Notes under the pieces: generated by a model
Databases searched by the model: none
What the model was told of the DNA's origin: nothing
The model's input: only the letters and a program-made list of their open reading frames with translations
Part shown: one piece after another, positions 7,647-17,648 of the stretch
Position numbering within the stretch: the first letter of the stretch is position 1
Layout: every line of letters starts with the position of its first letter
Assembly (NCBI RefSeq): GCF_003946345.1
Contig: NZ_RHNY01000010.1
Span: forward strand, 42,166 to 106,165
Reading direction: 5' to 3'
Length of the DNA: 64,000 nucleotides
Origin: Levilactobacillus tongjiangensis
Lineage (GTDB): Bacteria > Bacillota > Bacilli > Lactobacillales > Lactobacillaceae
Program-made: the position numbers and the translations under genes

Positions 7647-9858
7647 AAATATAGAACCAACGCCGGAAACCTTACGTGATGACCATATCTACCGTGAGTG
7701 GGGATTGTCAGACGCTGAGTATGAATTGATCGTTAAAAAAGTTTTAGGGCGGTTACCGAATTACACGGAGGCCGGATTATTCTCAGGCATGTGGAGTGAA
7801 CATTGTTCTTATAAGAATTCCAAGCCGGTCTTAAAGAAGTTCTGGACCCAAGGAGACCAGGTCGTGGCAGGTCCCGGGGAAGGTGCGGGTATTATTGATA
7901 TTGGCGATGGTCAGGCAGTTGTTTTCAAGGCAGAAAGCCACAACCATCCCTCGGCCATTGAACCGTATGAGGGTGCAGCTACTGGTGTTGGGGGAATTAT
8001 CCGGGACATCTTTTCAATGGGCGCAAAACCGATTGCGTTACTGGATAGTTTGCGTTTCGGTGAGTTGACCGATGAAGCGACGAAGTATTTAGTGTCACAG
8101 GTGGTTGCCGGTATCGGTGGTTACGGGAACTGCATCGGTATTCCAACCATTGGTGGGGATACCGCCTTTGATGCCAGTTATCAGAAGAACCCCTTGGTTA
8201 ATGCTATGTGTGTCGGTATCTTAAACCAGTCCGACATTCAGAAGGGGCAGGCGACTGGTGTAGGTAATAGTGTCATCTACGTCGGTGCTAAGACGGGACG
8301 TGATGGCATCAGTGGTGCGTCGTTTGCTTCAGCGGAATTCAACGATGCCAAGACTGCGCAACGCTCTGCTGTTCAAGTGGGAGATCCATTCATGGAAAAA
8401 CTTCTTATGGATGCCTGTTTAGAAGTCATTCATGATCACCGTGAGAGCTTGGTTGGTATTCAGGATATGGGGGCGGCGGGCTTAGTGTCCTCGTCCGCTG
8501 AAATGGCATCCAAGGCCGGCAGCGGTTTGGAGCTGAACTTAGACTTAGTTCCGCAACGTGAGAGTGGCATGACGCCGTTCGAGTTGATGCTATCGGAATC
8601 TCAAGAGCGCATGTTGCTGTGTGTCCAGGCTGGTGCGGAGAAAGAAATCAACGCTGTTTTTGAAAAATACGGTCTTGACGCAGTCACGATTGGTCACGTG
8701 ACGACCGGTCATCAGTACCGGTTATGGCACCAGGGGAAGTTGGTGGCCGATGTGCCGGTAGATGCTCTGGCGAGTGATGCGCCCGTCTATCAACGGGAGC
8801 AAAGAGTGCCTGTACGATTAGCACAGCAGTCAAATGTTCAGTTTAGTCCAGTAGTCACGGATGTAACGACCACACTCAAGCAGATTCTCCAACAACCAAC
8901 CGTTGCATCGAAACGGGCTTTATATCGGACTTATGATTCACAAGTTCAGACCAATACGGTGGTGCAACCCGGTTCAGATGCGGGGGTCGTGAGAATCCGA
9001 CAAACGGATAAGGCATTGGCGATGACGACAGATGTGAATGGTCGTTATTTATTCCTGAATCCACGCGTTGGTGGTGAGATGGCAGTTGCTGAAGCGGCCC
9101 GAAATATCGTGGCCTCAGGTGGTGTGCCCTTGGGAATTACGGATTGTTTGAACTTTGGGAATCCTGAAAATCCGGAACAGTTTTATGAATTGGATGAATC
9201 TGCTCAAGGAATTAGTCGCGCTTGTCAGCTCTTCAACACACCCGTTATTTCAGGAAATGTTTCTTTGAACAACGAATCAAATGGGCAACCTATCTACCCA
9301 ACGCCAATGATTGGGATGGTGGGGCTAATCAAACACCAACGTGATATTACTACTCAGGACTTCAAGCAACCGGGGGATGCGGTCTACGTTCTCTGCGACA
9401 CGTATGCTGATTTTAACGGCAGTGAATTACAGAAGATGTTGACCGGTTCTATTTCGGGCAGGTTGTTTGATTTTGATCTTGAAGCTGAAAAAAGGAATCA
9501 GGATTTACTACTTGGTGCGATTCAAGCAGGACTAGTCGCTAGTGCACACGATGCTGCAGAGGGCGGCTTGATTGTGGCCATTGCTGAGTCCTGCTTTGGA
9601 AATAATTTAGGGGTGAGCCTGATCAGTGATTTGCGAGCTGTGGAATTCTTTGCGGAGACGCAGTCCCGTTTCGTGGTGTCCGTACCGCAGGAAAAACGAC
9701 ACGCTTTTGAAAATCAAATGCAGTCTCAGGTGACTTATCTGGGGGATGTGACGGCGACAGACCGGTTGTTTGTGCAAACGGCTGATCAAGCATTTGATGT
9801 TCCAGTCAGTGTTGCCAAACAACTGTGGGAGGAGGCGTTACCGTGTCTACTGAAATAA
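7639..9858 (+). CDS. purL: phosphoribosylformylglycinamidine synthase, synthetase subunit
   Basis: A 739-residue small-type PurL that converts FGAR to FGAM with ATP and ammonia delivered by PurQ. WSEHCSYK (52-59), KAESHNHPS (97-105) and the duplicated AIRS-like halves are present. An in-frame GTG at 7633 exists, but it overlaps the GGGAGGG ribosome site, so I prefer the ATG at 7639. The stop lies inside the purF start region (16-bp overlap). Confidence 0.95.
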   Translation: MLKNIEPTPETLRDDHIYREWGLSDAEYELIVKKVLGRLPNYTEAGLFSGMWSEHCSYKNSKPVLKKFWTQGDQVVAGPGEGAGIIDIGDGQAVVFKAESHNHPSAIEPYEGAATGVGGIIRDIFSMGAKPIALLDSLRFGELTDEATKYLVSQVVAGIGGYGNCIGIPTIGGDTAFDASYQKNPLVNAMCVGILNQSDIQKGQATGVGNSVIYVGAKTGRDGISGASFASAEFNDAKTAQRSAVQVGDPFMEKLLMDACLEVIHDHRESLVGIQDMGAAGLVSSSAEMASKAGSGLELNLDLVPQRESGMTPFELMLSESQERMLLCVQAGAEKEINAVFEKYGLDAVTIGHVTTGHQYRLWHQGKLVADVPVDALASDAPVYQREQRVPVRLAQQSNVQFSPVVTDVTTTLKQILQQPTVASKRALYRTYDSQVQTNTVVQPGSDAGVVRIRQTDKALAMTTDVNGRYLFLNPRVGGEMAVAEAARNIVASGGVPLGITDCLNFGNPENPEQFYELDESAQGISRACQLFNTPVISGNVSLNNESNGQPIYPTPMIGMVGLIKHQRDITTQDFKQPGDAVYVLCDTYADFNGSELQKMLTGSISGRLFDFDLEAEKRNQDLLLGAIQAGLVASAHDAAEGGLIVAIAESCFGNNLGVSLISDLRAVEFFAETQSRFVVSVPQEKRHAFENQMQSQVTYLGDVTATDRLFVQTADQAFDVPVSVAKQLWEEALPCLLK

Positions 9859-11279
9859 AGAGCCTCAATGAAGAGTGTGGTGTTTTTGGGGTTTGGGGAA
9901 CGCCTGATGCAGCAAACTTAACTTATTTTGGGCTGCATACCCTGCAACACCGTGGTCAAGAAGGTGCGGGAATTACGGCGAATAATGCTGGTAGCTTAAG
10001 CTTCGAACGGGGATTAGGGTTGTTAGCAGATGTCTTTCGAGATCCTCATCGATTGGGACGGTTACAAGGAACCGCGGCGGTAGGCCATGTCCGGTATGCG
10101 ACCGCGGGTAATCATGGTTTGGAGAATATCCAGCCCTTAGAATTTAACTTTAGTGACGCGCAGTTTGCTCTGGCGCACAATGGAAATTTGACGAATGCCA
10201 TGACGTTGCGACGTAACTTGGAACAGGCTGGTGCCATCTTTCACGCAAGTTCTGACAGTGAAATTTTGATGCACTTGATCCGGCGGAGCCAAGCTTCCAC
10301 GTTGCAGGAACAGGTCAAAGTTGCGTTACAGCAGATTCATGGCGGCTTTGCTTACCTACTGTTGACCAATGATCGGCTATTCGCGGCATTAGATCCGAAC
10401 GGGTTACGGCCACTAGTAGTTGGTGAATTACCAACTGGCGGAATTGTCGTGTGCAGTGAAACTTGTGCCTTGGACGCGGTGGGCGCAACTTTTATTCGCG
10501 ATGTACAACCAGGCGAATTGCTAACGGTTGACGATTCGGGTCTTAAAATTGACCACTATACCACCGATACGCAACTTGCCATTTGTTCGATGGAATACAT
10601 CTACTTTGCTCGGCCAGATTCCAACATCTATGGGGTGAACGTGCATTCCGCCCGTAAGCGCATGGGGGCGCAACTCGCTAAGGAACAACCAGTAGATGCT
10701 GACATTGTTGTTGGTGTTCCTAACTCATCACTCTCCGCTGCCAGCGGGTATGCGGAAGCGAGTGGGTTACCGTACGAAATGGGGTTGATCAAGAATCAAT
10801 ACTCAGCGCGAACCTTTATTCAACCCACCCAGGAGTTGCGCGAACGGGGCGTCAGAATGAAACTTTCTGCAGTTAAGGGTGTGGTGGCTGGTCAACGAGT
10901 TATCTTGATCGATGATTCAATTGTTCGGGGTACCACGAGTCGACAGATTGTTAAATTATTGAAGGATGCTGGCGCCAAGTCGGTACATTTAAGAATTGCG
11001 TCGCCACCCCTTAAATATCCTTGCTTTTACGGAATCGATATTCAAACAACCAAGGAACTGATTGCTGCGCAGGAGAGCATTGCGGAAATGCGACAAAGTT
11101 TAGGCGTAGATTCATTGGGATTCTTGAGCGAACAGGGCGTCATTGATGCTGTGGGATTACCAACATCAGCACCATACGGTGGCCTCTGCATGGCTTATTT
11201 TAATGGGGACTATCCTACGCCACTATATGACTATCAAGCGGAATATGATGAAGAGATTCGTCAGGCAAAACGACCATAA
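9843..11279 (+). CDS. purF: amidophosphoribosyltransferase
   Basis: A 478-residue glutamine-PRPP amidotransferase that catalyses the first committed step of purine synthesis. The start is GTG 9843, 7 bp after GGAGGAGG. This gives an 11-residue leader ending NEE before the catalytic Cys12 (ECGVFG), which matches the self-cleaved propeptide of Gram-positive PurF. The N-terminal Ntn glutaminase domain ([10 protein letters not shown]) is followed by a phosphoribosyltransferase domain with the PRPP loop [11 protein letters not shown] at 353-363. An upstream in-frame start would add six residues and is less likely. Confidence 0.95.
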   Translation: MSTEIKSLNEECGVFGVWGTPDAANLTYFGLHTLQHRGQEGAGITANNAGSLSFERGLGLLADVFRDPHRLGRLQGTAAVGHVRYATAGNHGLENIQPLEFNFSDAQFALAHNGNLTNAMTLRRNLEQAGAIFHASSDSEILMHLIRRSQASTLQEQVKVALQQIHGGFAYLLLTNDRLFAALDPNGLRPLVVGELPTGGIVVCSETCALDAVGATFIRDVQPGELLTVDDSGLKIDHYTTDTQLAICSMEYIYFARPDSNIYGVNVHSARKRMGAQLAKEQPVDADIVVGVPNSSLSAASGYAEASGLPYEMGLIKNQYSARTFIQPTQELRERGVRMKLSAVKGVVAGQRVILIDDSIVRGTTSRQIVKLLKDAGAKSVHLRIASPPLKYPCFYGIDIQTTKELIAAQESIAEMRQSLGVDSLGFLSEQGVIDAVGLPTSAPYGGLCMAYFNGDYPTPLYDYQAEYDEEIRQAKRP

Positions 11280-11298
11280 CAGAAAAGGGGGGACGCAC

Positions 11299-12342
11299 GT
11301 GAGTGATGCTTATAAAGAGGCCGGCGTTGACATTAACGCGGGGTACCAGGTTTTAAAAACGGTCAAAGAGATGAGTGGTAATGCACAACTAGGGGCCTTT
11401 GGGGGACTGTTTCCTTTGCCATTAACTGACATGGGTCAGAACCCGGTTTTAGTCGCGGGAACCGATGGTGTCGGAACTAAGTTGTTGGTCGCTATTGCTG
11501 CGCAGCAACATACGTCAATTGGGATTGATTTGGTAGCCATGTGCGTCAACGACGTTTTAGCACAGGGGGCTCGCCCGTTGTTCTTTTTAGATTACTTAGG
11601 ATTAGGCCATACGGAAGAGCAACGGGTCGCTGACATTCTTGAAGGTGTCGTAGCTGGGTGCCATGAGGCTGGTGTTGCTTTGATTGGCGGTGAGACTGCG
11701 GAAATGCCCGATATGTATGGTCAGGACCATTATGATTTGGCAGGATTTGCCGTGGGACTGGCTAATCAGCCAGATCTGCTTCATCCAGAGAAAGTCTATC
11801 CTGGTGATATTTTGATTGGTTTATCCTCAAACGGCTTGCATGCCAATGGATTCAGTTTAGTGCGGAACATCTTATTTAAGCAAAATGATTATCAGTTGAC
11901 TCAGGAGATATCAGATTTGGGGCATTCGTTGCAGGAGGAACTGTTACGACCAACGACAATCTACGTGAACCAGGTGCTACCATTGCTTCAGCAGAAGCTA
12001 GTTGCTGGTATTGCGCATATTACAGGTGGCGGCCTGATTGAAAATGTCGCACGGGTACTTCCCAATGGTTTGCAAGCCCAATTTACACTTGGCAGTTGGC
12101 CTGTCCCAGCAATCATGACCTTTCTAGAAAAGGCTGGTAATTTAACTCCAACCGATATGCGGGAAACATTTAATCTTGGCTTAGGGATGGTGTTAGTCGT
12201 TCATGCGGACAAGGTACCCGAAGTTTTGGCCAGTTTAAAGGCCAATGGTCAACCAGCTTATGAGGTGGGGTCAGTGGCCATTAATGATCCAGACACCATT
12301 GATAGTCCTACCGTTAGCTTTAAGGAGGCTGACCATGACTAA
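11299..12342 (+). CDS. purM: phosphoribosylformylglycinamidine cyclo-ligase
   Basis: A 347-residue AIR synthetase that closes the imidazole ring of FGAM with ATP. It starts at GTG 11299 (VSDAYKEAGVD) after AGGGGGGAC; the frame is open further upstream but has no homology there. GTDGVGTKL, LDYLG, GETAEMP and SSNGLHANG are family motifs. It overlaps purN by 8 bp. Confidence 0.95.
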   Translation: MSDAYKEAGVDINAGYQVLKTVKEMSGNAQLGAFGGLFPLPLTDMGQNPVLVAGTDGVGTKLLVAIAAQQHTSIGIDLVAMCVNDVLAQGARPLFFLDYLGLGHTEEQRVADILEGVVAGCHEAGVALIGGETAEMPDMYGQDHYDLAGFAVGLANQPDLLHPEKVYPGDILIGLSSNGLHANGFSLVRNILFKQNDYQLTQEISDLGHSLQEELLRPTTIYVNQVLPLLQQKLVAGIAHITGGGLIENVARVLPNGLQAQFTLGSWPVPAIMTFLEKAGNLTPTDMRETFNLGLGMVLVVHADKVPEVLASLKANGQPAYEVGSVAINDPDTIDSPTVSFKEADHD

Positions 12343-12913
12343 ACGTTTAGCCGTGTTCGCTTCTGGTACGGGGACCAATTTTAGTGCCTTGGATCGGGCA
12401 ATTAAGGACCGACAAATTCCGGCCGAAATTGTGCTACTTGTGTGTGACCATGAGCAAGCGCCGGTGGTTCAGCGTGCTCAGGAAGCCCATATCCCAACGC
12501 TGATTGTGGATTTTCATGCATATTCTACTAAGGTCGCGGCTGAGAACTGGATTTTGCGGAACTTGAAAGAAAATCAAGTGGATGCCGTTCTATTAGCTGG
12601 TTACATGCGAATCGTGGGTCCGACATTGCTGCAAGGGTATCCGCATCGAATCTTGAATCTACACCCGGCGCTGCTACCAAAGTTTCCTGGTCGTCACGGA
12701 ATTGCGGACGCTTTGGCAGCAGGTGTACGTGAAACTGGCGTGACGGTTCACTTTGTTGACGCTGGCGTTGATACCGGTGAAATCATTGCCCAACGGGTAG
12801 TCCCGGTGAATTCAGGCGATACGGTTGCTTCACTGGCTACCCGAATTCATGACGCTGAACACGACTTATATCCGACGGTTCTTCAACGCTTAATTGATGA
12901 GGATGTTCTGTAA
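12335..12913 (+). CDS. purN: phosphoribosylglycinamide formyltransferase
   Basis: A 192-residue 10-formyl-THF-dependent GAR transformylase. ASGTGTNFS is at 9-17 and the catalytic triad N108, H110 and D146 (NLHPALLP and VDAGVDTG) is intact. The ATG at 12335 follows AAGGAGG. In relatives the next gene is purH; here purD follows after only 54 bp. Confidence 0.95.
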   Translation: MTKRLAVFASGTGTNFSALDRAIKDRQIPAEIVLLVCDHEQAPVVQRAQEAHIPTLIVDFHAYSTKVAAENWILRNLKENQVDAVLLAGYMRIVGPTLLQGYPHRILNLHPALLPKFPGRHGIADALAAGVRETGVTVHFVDAGVDTGEIIAQRVVPVNSGDTVASLATRIHDAEHDLYPTVLQRLIDEDVL

Positions 12914-12967
12914 GTATTGGGAAGGAAAGCGAAGAAACCACTAAAACTTAAAAAGGATGAAACGAGA

Positions 12968-14224
12968 ATGGCAAAGGTATTAATTGTGGGAAGCGGTGGT
13001 CGAGAACACGCCATTGCGAAGACCATGCTAGCAAGTCCACAAGTCACGACGGTTTTTTGTGCGCCTGGTAATCCGGGGATGGTGGCCGATCACCTGCGGC
13101 TAGTTGCGATTGATGAGTTAGACTTTGCGGGACTAATTGCTTTTGTTCGCAAAGAAGAGATTGATTTAACGTTCGTTGGGCCAGAGGCGCCATTAGCAGC
13201 AGGGATTGTTGACGCCTTTTTAGCAGCTGATTTAGCGGTTTTTGGCCCGTCTCAAGCTGTTGCCCGGCTTGAGAGCTCCAAAGTGTTTGCCAAGCAATTT
13301 ATGCAGCGAAATGGGATTCCCACCGCTGACTACCAGTTATTTCACGACCTTGCTGCTGCGTTGGCTTATAGTAACCAGGCACCGTTGCCACAGGTAATCA
13401 AAGTAGACGGGTTAGCAAGTGGTAAGGGTGTGACGGTTGCGGTTAACCATTTGATGGCTGCTGATGCCTTAACGCAGGCCTTTGAAACGACCGATACGGT
13501 GCTTATCGAACAATTTATGAGTGGGTTTGAGTTTTCACAAATGGTATTGGTCGGGGGCGAGCAGTACAGCCTGTTACCAACGGCACAGGATCATAAGCGA
13601 TTACGCAACCATGATGGAGGACCAAATACGGGTGGAATGGGGGCGTATTCACCAGTTTCTCAGATCACGCCTGAAATTATCCAAGAGACTATTCAGCGCG
13701 TGATTGCGCCTACTTTGGCAGGCTTAAAAGAAGAAGGTTTATGTTTCAACGGGATCCTCTACGTGGGTGGTATTTTGACGGCGGCAGGTGTGCAAGTGGT
13801 CGAGTACAACTTGCGGCTGGGTGATCCAGAAACACAGATTATCCTCCCACAGGTGACCAGTGATTTTTACCAGGGGATTCAAGACCTGATGGCGCATCGG
13901 CAACCGCGGTTAACTTGGCAAGAAGACGTGACTTATTTAGGTGTTGTGTTGGCGGCGCCGGGTTACCCTAGCTGTCCCCAATTAGGCGTGGCAGTCCCGA
14001 CTGTTGCCGGGGCCGATTATGCAGGTGTGCGGGGTGAAGCTGGTCAGCTAGTCAGTGCAGGCGGTCGGGTCATGTTAGTGAGCGCGCACGCGGCTGATTT
14101 AGCCACCGCACAACAGCGAGTTTATGAGCAACTTGAACAGGTGCCCACTGGTGATTTGATTTTTCGAACGGATATTGGTGCTAAAGGCATGGATAAAATG
14201 TCCAGCGATAATCCTCAAGCGTAA
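12968..14224 (+). CDS. purD: phosphoribosylamine-glycine ligase
   Basis: A 418-residue ATP-grasp enzyme that joins phosphoribosylamine and glycine to give GAR. The N-terminal signature [14 protein letters not shown] starts at residue 4. [15 protein letters not shown] and the ATP-grasp block [13 protein letters not shown] are present. The ATG at 12968 follows AAAAAGGATG; an upstream in-frame start (12917) would add 17 lysine-rich residues without homology. This is the last gene of the operon. Confidence 0.94.
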   Translation: MAKVLIVGSGGREHAIAKTMLASPQVTTVFCAPGNPGMVADHLRLVAIDELDFAGLIAFVRKEEIDLTFVGPEAPLAAGIVDAFLAADLAVFGPSQAVARLESSKVFAKQFMQRNGIPTADYQLFHDLAAALAYSNQAPLPQVIKVDGLASGKGVTVAVNHLMAADALTQAFETTDTVLIEQFMSGFEFSQMVLVGGEQYSLLPTAQDHKRLRNHDGGPNTGGMGAYSPVSQITPEIIQETIQRVIAPTLAGLKEEGLCFNGILYVGGILTAAGVQVVEYNLRLGDPETQIILPQVTSDFYQGIQDLMAHRQPRLTWQEDVTYLGVVLAAPGYPSCPQLGVAVPTVAGADYAGVRGEAGQLVSAGGRVMLVSAHAADLATAQQRVYEQLEQVPTGDLIFRTDIGAKGMDKMSSDNPQA

Positions 14225-14243
14225 GCAAGATAGTAGGTCAACG

Positions 14244-14270
14244 ATTCGTTTTTTTGCGTTAAAAACGAAT
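14244..14270. repeat. 10-bp perfect palindrome between purD and the argR-like gene
   Basis: ATTCGTTTTT (14244-14253) and AAAAACGAAT (14261-14270) pair around a 7-nt loop. The stem is AT-rich and lacks a T-tail on the + strand, so it is an atypical terminator. It could be a weak terminator for the purine operon or an operator for the downstream regulator. Confidence 0.5.
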
Positions 14271-14367
14271 ATTTGGTACACTTGCTTTATAAATATGCAG
14301 AGACATGTGGCGTTTTTCCGCATCCTTTGTTATACTTAGTGAAATTTTATGCGGGAGGGTCGTCGTC

Positions 14368-14835
14368 ATGAAGAAAAGTATTCGCCAAGCGCGCATTGAG
14401 CAATTAATTAATCAGTATCCCATTGGAACTCAGGAAGAATTAATGGATCATCTGGAGGATGTCGGTATTCAGGCGACGCAGGCCACCATTTCACGAGACA
14501 TTCGAGAAATGCAGATTGTAAAGGCTCAAGATGGACATGGTCACCTGCGTTATACAATCTTTAAAGCGGGTAATCGTAGTGAAAAGGAACATCTGCGAGA
14601 GACCATTAATGAAGTGGTGACGGGCCTGACCCGAGTTGAGTTTGTTAATATTTTGAAAACGCTGCCGAGTAACGGTAACCTGTTGGCGGCCATCTTTGAT
14701 GATTTGAACTTACCAGAGATTGCTGGTACGTTGGCAGGTCACGATACGATTTTTATCATCAGTCCAAGTGCTCAAGTAGCTGAAAAGCTACATGATGAAA
14801 TTGCGGCGGAAATGAATCCAGAAATTGTTCACTAG
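14368..14835 (+). CDS. argR: ArgR-family transcriptional regulator
   Basis: A 155-residue arginine repressor homologue. The N-terminal winged helix carries ATQATISRDIREM (recognition helix around SRDIRE, 42-47). The C-terminal hexamerisation and arginine-binding part ends LAGHDTIFIISPS. The ATG follows GGGAGGG. Lactobacilli often carry two ArgR paralogues, and nothing here says which this is. It is not beside arginine biosynthesis or deiminase genes; argS is 10 kb upstream. A TATACT -10 lies at 14331-14336. Confidence 0.88.
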   Translation: MKKSIRQARIEQLINQYPIGTQEELMDHLEDVGIQATQATISRDIREMQIVKAQDGHGHLRYTIFKAGNRSEKEHLRETINEVVTGLTRVEFVNILKTLPSNGNLLAAIFDDLNLPEIAGTLAGHDTIFIISPSAQVAEKLHDEIAAEMNPEIVH

Positions 14836-14855
14836 GCGTTATTGTGGATTGAACA

Positions 14856-14893
14856 GGCGTGGGTCGGCAAAAGTCGGGTCACGCCCTTTGTTT
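14856..14893 (+). terminator. probable terminator after argR-like gene
   Basis: GGCGTG (14856-14861) pairs with CACGCC (14880-14885), with further internal G-U pairs, followed by CTTTGTTT. Confidence 0.5.
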
Positions 14894-14983
14894 GAGATAG
14901 GCGCAGTTACATAGGTCAGTCGCGTTAAGCTAATTTAAAGCTTCATAAAGTTTGCCTGAAAACGTAGTTAAGCGCCATGACTA

Positions 14984-14992
14984 TGCTAAAAT
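14984..14992 (+). promoter_or_regulatory. extended -10 of the penicillin-binding protein gene
   Basis: TGCTAAAAT, 36 bp upstream of the start codon. There is no convincing -35, which is common for extended -10 promoters. A second possible -10 (TATAAT) lies at 15001-15006. Confidence 0.4.
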
Positions 14993-15027
14993 AGCCATAT
15001 TATAATTGAGATAGAAGAGGCTATTTT

Positions 15028-17115
15028 ATGAATAACCAAGAACCGAATGAGAATGCTTGGTCCGGATTTAAGTCTGGATTTAAGCGCATCTGGCACCGAT
15101 TTCAGTTGACCCGCTGGATCATTGTGATCATCTTAAGTATGGTCCTGGTCATGAGTGGGTACTTAACGTTTATGGCCAAGTCGGCTAACGTTGGTGACTT
15201 GAAGGCGGCGTTGGAAAATCCCACGCAGATTTATGATCGTCACAATAATAAGGCGGGGACCCTGTACTCCCAGAAGGGGACCTACGTCCCACTTAAGAAA
15301 ATTACCACGAACGTGCAGAGCGCAGTGATTTCTACCGAGGACCGGAATTTTTATCACGAACATGGTTTCTCCGTTAAGGGGATTGGGCGGGCCTTTTTCC
15401 TGTACGCCAAGAATAAAGTACTCCGACAAAACTACATTAGTGGTGGGGGGAGTACATTGACCCAACAATTGGTCAAGAACGCGTACCTCACGCAAGAGCA
15501 AACGTTCACGCGGAAATTCAAGGAACTATTCCTGTCAATCGAAGTTGAGAACGTTTATTCTAAGCAAGATATCTTGTCCATGTACCTTAACAACGCTTAC
15601 TTTGGTAACGGAGTTTGGGGTGTTCAAGATGCCGCTAAACGGTACTTCGGGAAGTCCGCTGCGGCATTGACGGTACCAGAGTCTGCTGTGTTAGCGGGGA
15701 TGCTCACGTCGCCATCGGCTTACAATCCAGTTGACCACCCGCAGGCCTCACGGGCCCGACGAAACGTCGTTCTGGGCCTGATGGCGGATACCGGAGCCAT
15801 TTCAAAGTCACAGGCGAAGAGCTATCAGGCGACGGCCCTGACCACGAATGATACTTACAACTATAAGAACAGTTATCGGTACCCGTATTTCTTTGATGCA
15901 GTGATTAACGAAGCTGTCAGCAAATATGGCCTCACTGAATCTGAAATTATGAACAAGGGATATAAAATCTATACCACCTTGGATCAGGGTAATCAGAAGC
16001 AGATGCAGACATTATTTAAGAACACCTCTTACTTCCCAGCCAATGCTAGCGATGGGACCAAGGTTCAGGCGGCTAGTATCGCCATTGACCCGAATACCGG
16101 TGGTGTTGAAGCCGTGGTAGGGGGTCGTGGAAAGCACGTTTTCCGGGGCTATAACCGAGCGACACAAATGCGGCGACAACCGGGATCAACCATCAAGCCA
16201 CTGGCGGTTTATACTCCGGCATTAGAAAATGGGTACTACTATGATTCCGAACTGACTGACAAGAAGAAGTCGTACGGGACCAATAACTATTCGCCGCATA
16301 ACTACGGTAACCAATACAGTGGCAAGGTACCGATGTATCAAGCTCTGGCGCAAAGTAAGAATGCACCAGCCGTTTGGTTACTAAATAAGATTGGCGTCGA
16401 CAAGGGCTACGATTCCGTCAAAAAATTTGGTCTTCCAGTCACCAAGTCTGATAAGAACCTGGCCTTGGCACTGGGTGGGCTGAAGACCGGAGTCTCTCCG
16501 CAGCAGTTGGCTCAAGCTTACACGGCGTTTGCTAACAACGGGACCATGTCGTCGGCGCACTATATTCGTAAGATTGTGGATGCTTCAGGAAATGTAGTGG
16601 TGGATACTTCTGACTCTGCTGCGAAGACGACTAAGGTCATGTCGAGCAAGACCGCTAAGCAGATGACCAGTATGATGATGGGCGTCTTTAACTACGGAAC
16701 CGGGGTTAGCGCCAAGCCTTACGGATATACGATTGCTGGTAAGACCGGGAGTACTGAGGCTGATGGTGATTCCGATGCCACCCGTGATAAATGGATCGTG
16801 GGATACACCCCTGACGTCGTTGTGACGACTTGGGAAGGGTTTGACAACACGAGCAACAAGAATCACCTGGAGAACGTCAGTGGTACTGGTGAGGGGCCAC
16901 TCTATCAGGCTGAAATGCAAGCCATCTTACCAAACACCAAAGGAACTGCCTTTGACACCAAGGATGCTTCTACCATCGCCAAGGGCGAGGACAATTCTAG
17001 TTCTAGCGACAGCGATATCTGGGATCAGGTACAGGAGGGTATTAACAACGCTGGGAAGTCCTTTAACAGCGCAGCTAATACTGTCAAATCTTGGTGGAAA
17101 TCAGTCGTTCAATAG
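15028..17115 (+). CDS. class A penicillin-binding protein (PBP1A/2A type)
   Basis: A 695-residue bifunctional peptidoglycan synthase. A short cytoplasmic tail is followed by one membrane anchor (about 30-49). The GT51 glycosyltransferase domain has STEDRNFYHEHG (catalytic E104) and GGSTLTQQLVKN (140-151). The transpeptidase domain has all three penicillin-binding motifs: STIK (S387, K390), SKN (443-445) and KTG (572-574). The C-terminal Ser/Asp-rich tail is extracellular. A weak AGAAGAGG ribosome site precedes the ATG. It stands alone between argR and ylbF. Confidence 0.94.
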   Translation: MNNQEPNENAWSGFKSGFKRIWHRFQLTRWIIVIILSMVLVMSGYLTFMAKSANVGDLKAALENPTQIYDRHNNKAGTLYSQKGTYVPLKKITTNVQSAVISTEDRNFYHEHGFSVKGIGRAFFLYAKNKVLRQNYISGGGSTLTQQLVKNAYLTQEQTFTRKFKELFLSIEVENVYSKQDILSMYLNNAYFGNGVWGVQDAAKRYFGKSAAALTVPESAVLAGMLTSPSAYNPVDHPQASRARRNVVLGLMADTGAISKSQAKSYQATALTTNDTYNYKNSYRYPYFFDAVINEAVSKYGLTESEIMNKGYKIYTTLDQGNQKQMQTLFKNTSYFPANASDGTKVQAASIAIDPNTGGVEAVVGGRGKHVFRGYNRATQMRRQPGSTIKPLAVYTPALENGYYYDSELTDKKKSYGTNNYSPHNYGNQYSGKVPMYQALAQSKNAPAVWLLNKIGVDKGYDSVKKFGLPVTKSDKNLALALGGLKTGVSPQQLAQAYTAFANNGTMSSAHYIRKIVDASGNVVVDTSDSAAKTTKVMSSKTAKQMTSMMMGVFNYGTGVSAKPYGYTIAGKTGSTEADGDSDATRDKWIVGYTPDVVVTTWEGFDNTSNKNHLENVSGTGEGPLYQAEMQAILPNTKGTAFDTKDASTIAKGEDNSSSSDSDIWDQVQEGINNAGKSFNSAANTVKSWWKSVVQ

Positions 17116-17145
17116 TGAAATCCCTCTGGGGTGAAAGCGCAAACC

Positions 17146-17155
17146 ATGGTACAAT
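17146..17155 (+). promoter_or_regulatory. extended -10 of the ylbF-like gene
   Basis: ATGGTACAAT immediately follows the PBP gene, 50 bp before the start codon. No clear -35. Confidence 0.45.
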
Positions 17156-17204
17156 AATAAATGGCAATTCAACTGGGCGTAGGCCCAACAAGGAGGAAAC
17201 ACCA

Positions 17205-17549
17205 ATGGCTGAAAAGATGGAAGACTTGGGTGCACAATTAGCCCAAGCACTTCAAGAATCAGAAGAATTCACGGGTTTAGAAACGGCATACAACGACATG
17301 AAGGCTGACGCCGACACGTACCAGCTGTTTAAAGACTTCCAAAAAATCCAAATGGACTTGCAACAAAAGCAAATGGCTGGTCAAGAGTTGACCAACGACG
17401 AGATGAGCCATGCCCGCGAAGTTGCTGACAAGGTTTCTAAAATCGATTCCATCAAGACTTTGATGGAAAAGGAACGGGATGTTAACACCCTGTTATCCAA
17501 CTTGAATCAGACGATTACGAAACCCATCGAAAGCATCTACCAGGGCTAA
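17205..17549 (+). CDS. YlbF/YmcA family protein (YheA-like, UPF0342)
   Basis: A 114-residue, mostly helical, charged protein (DLGAQLAQALQESEEF then long amphipathic helices) of the YlbF/YmcA superfamily. AAGGAGG lies 9 bp before the ATG. In Bacillus the paralogue yheA sits next to yhaO-yhaN-yhaM, the same order as here. YlbF-YmcA relatives in Bacillus form the Y-complex that affects RNase Y activity. The function of this paralogue is not established. Confidence 0.85.
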   Translation: MAEKMEDLGAQLAQALQESEEFTGLETAYNDMKADADTYQLFKDFQKIQMDLQQKQMAGQELTNDEMSHAREVADKVSKIDSIKTLMEKERDVNTLLSNLNQTITKPIESIYQG

Positions 17550-17648
17550 AACGTCTGTTGATCGTCGGTACAACCCCTCATTCTTGGGAGGTCCGTGCCG
17601 GCGATTTTTCAATTTAAATCGCTAAAAAATGAAAGGAGTGCTCACTTG

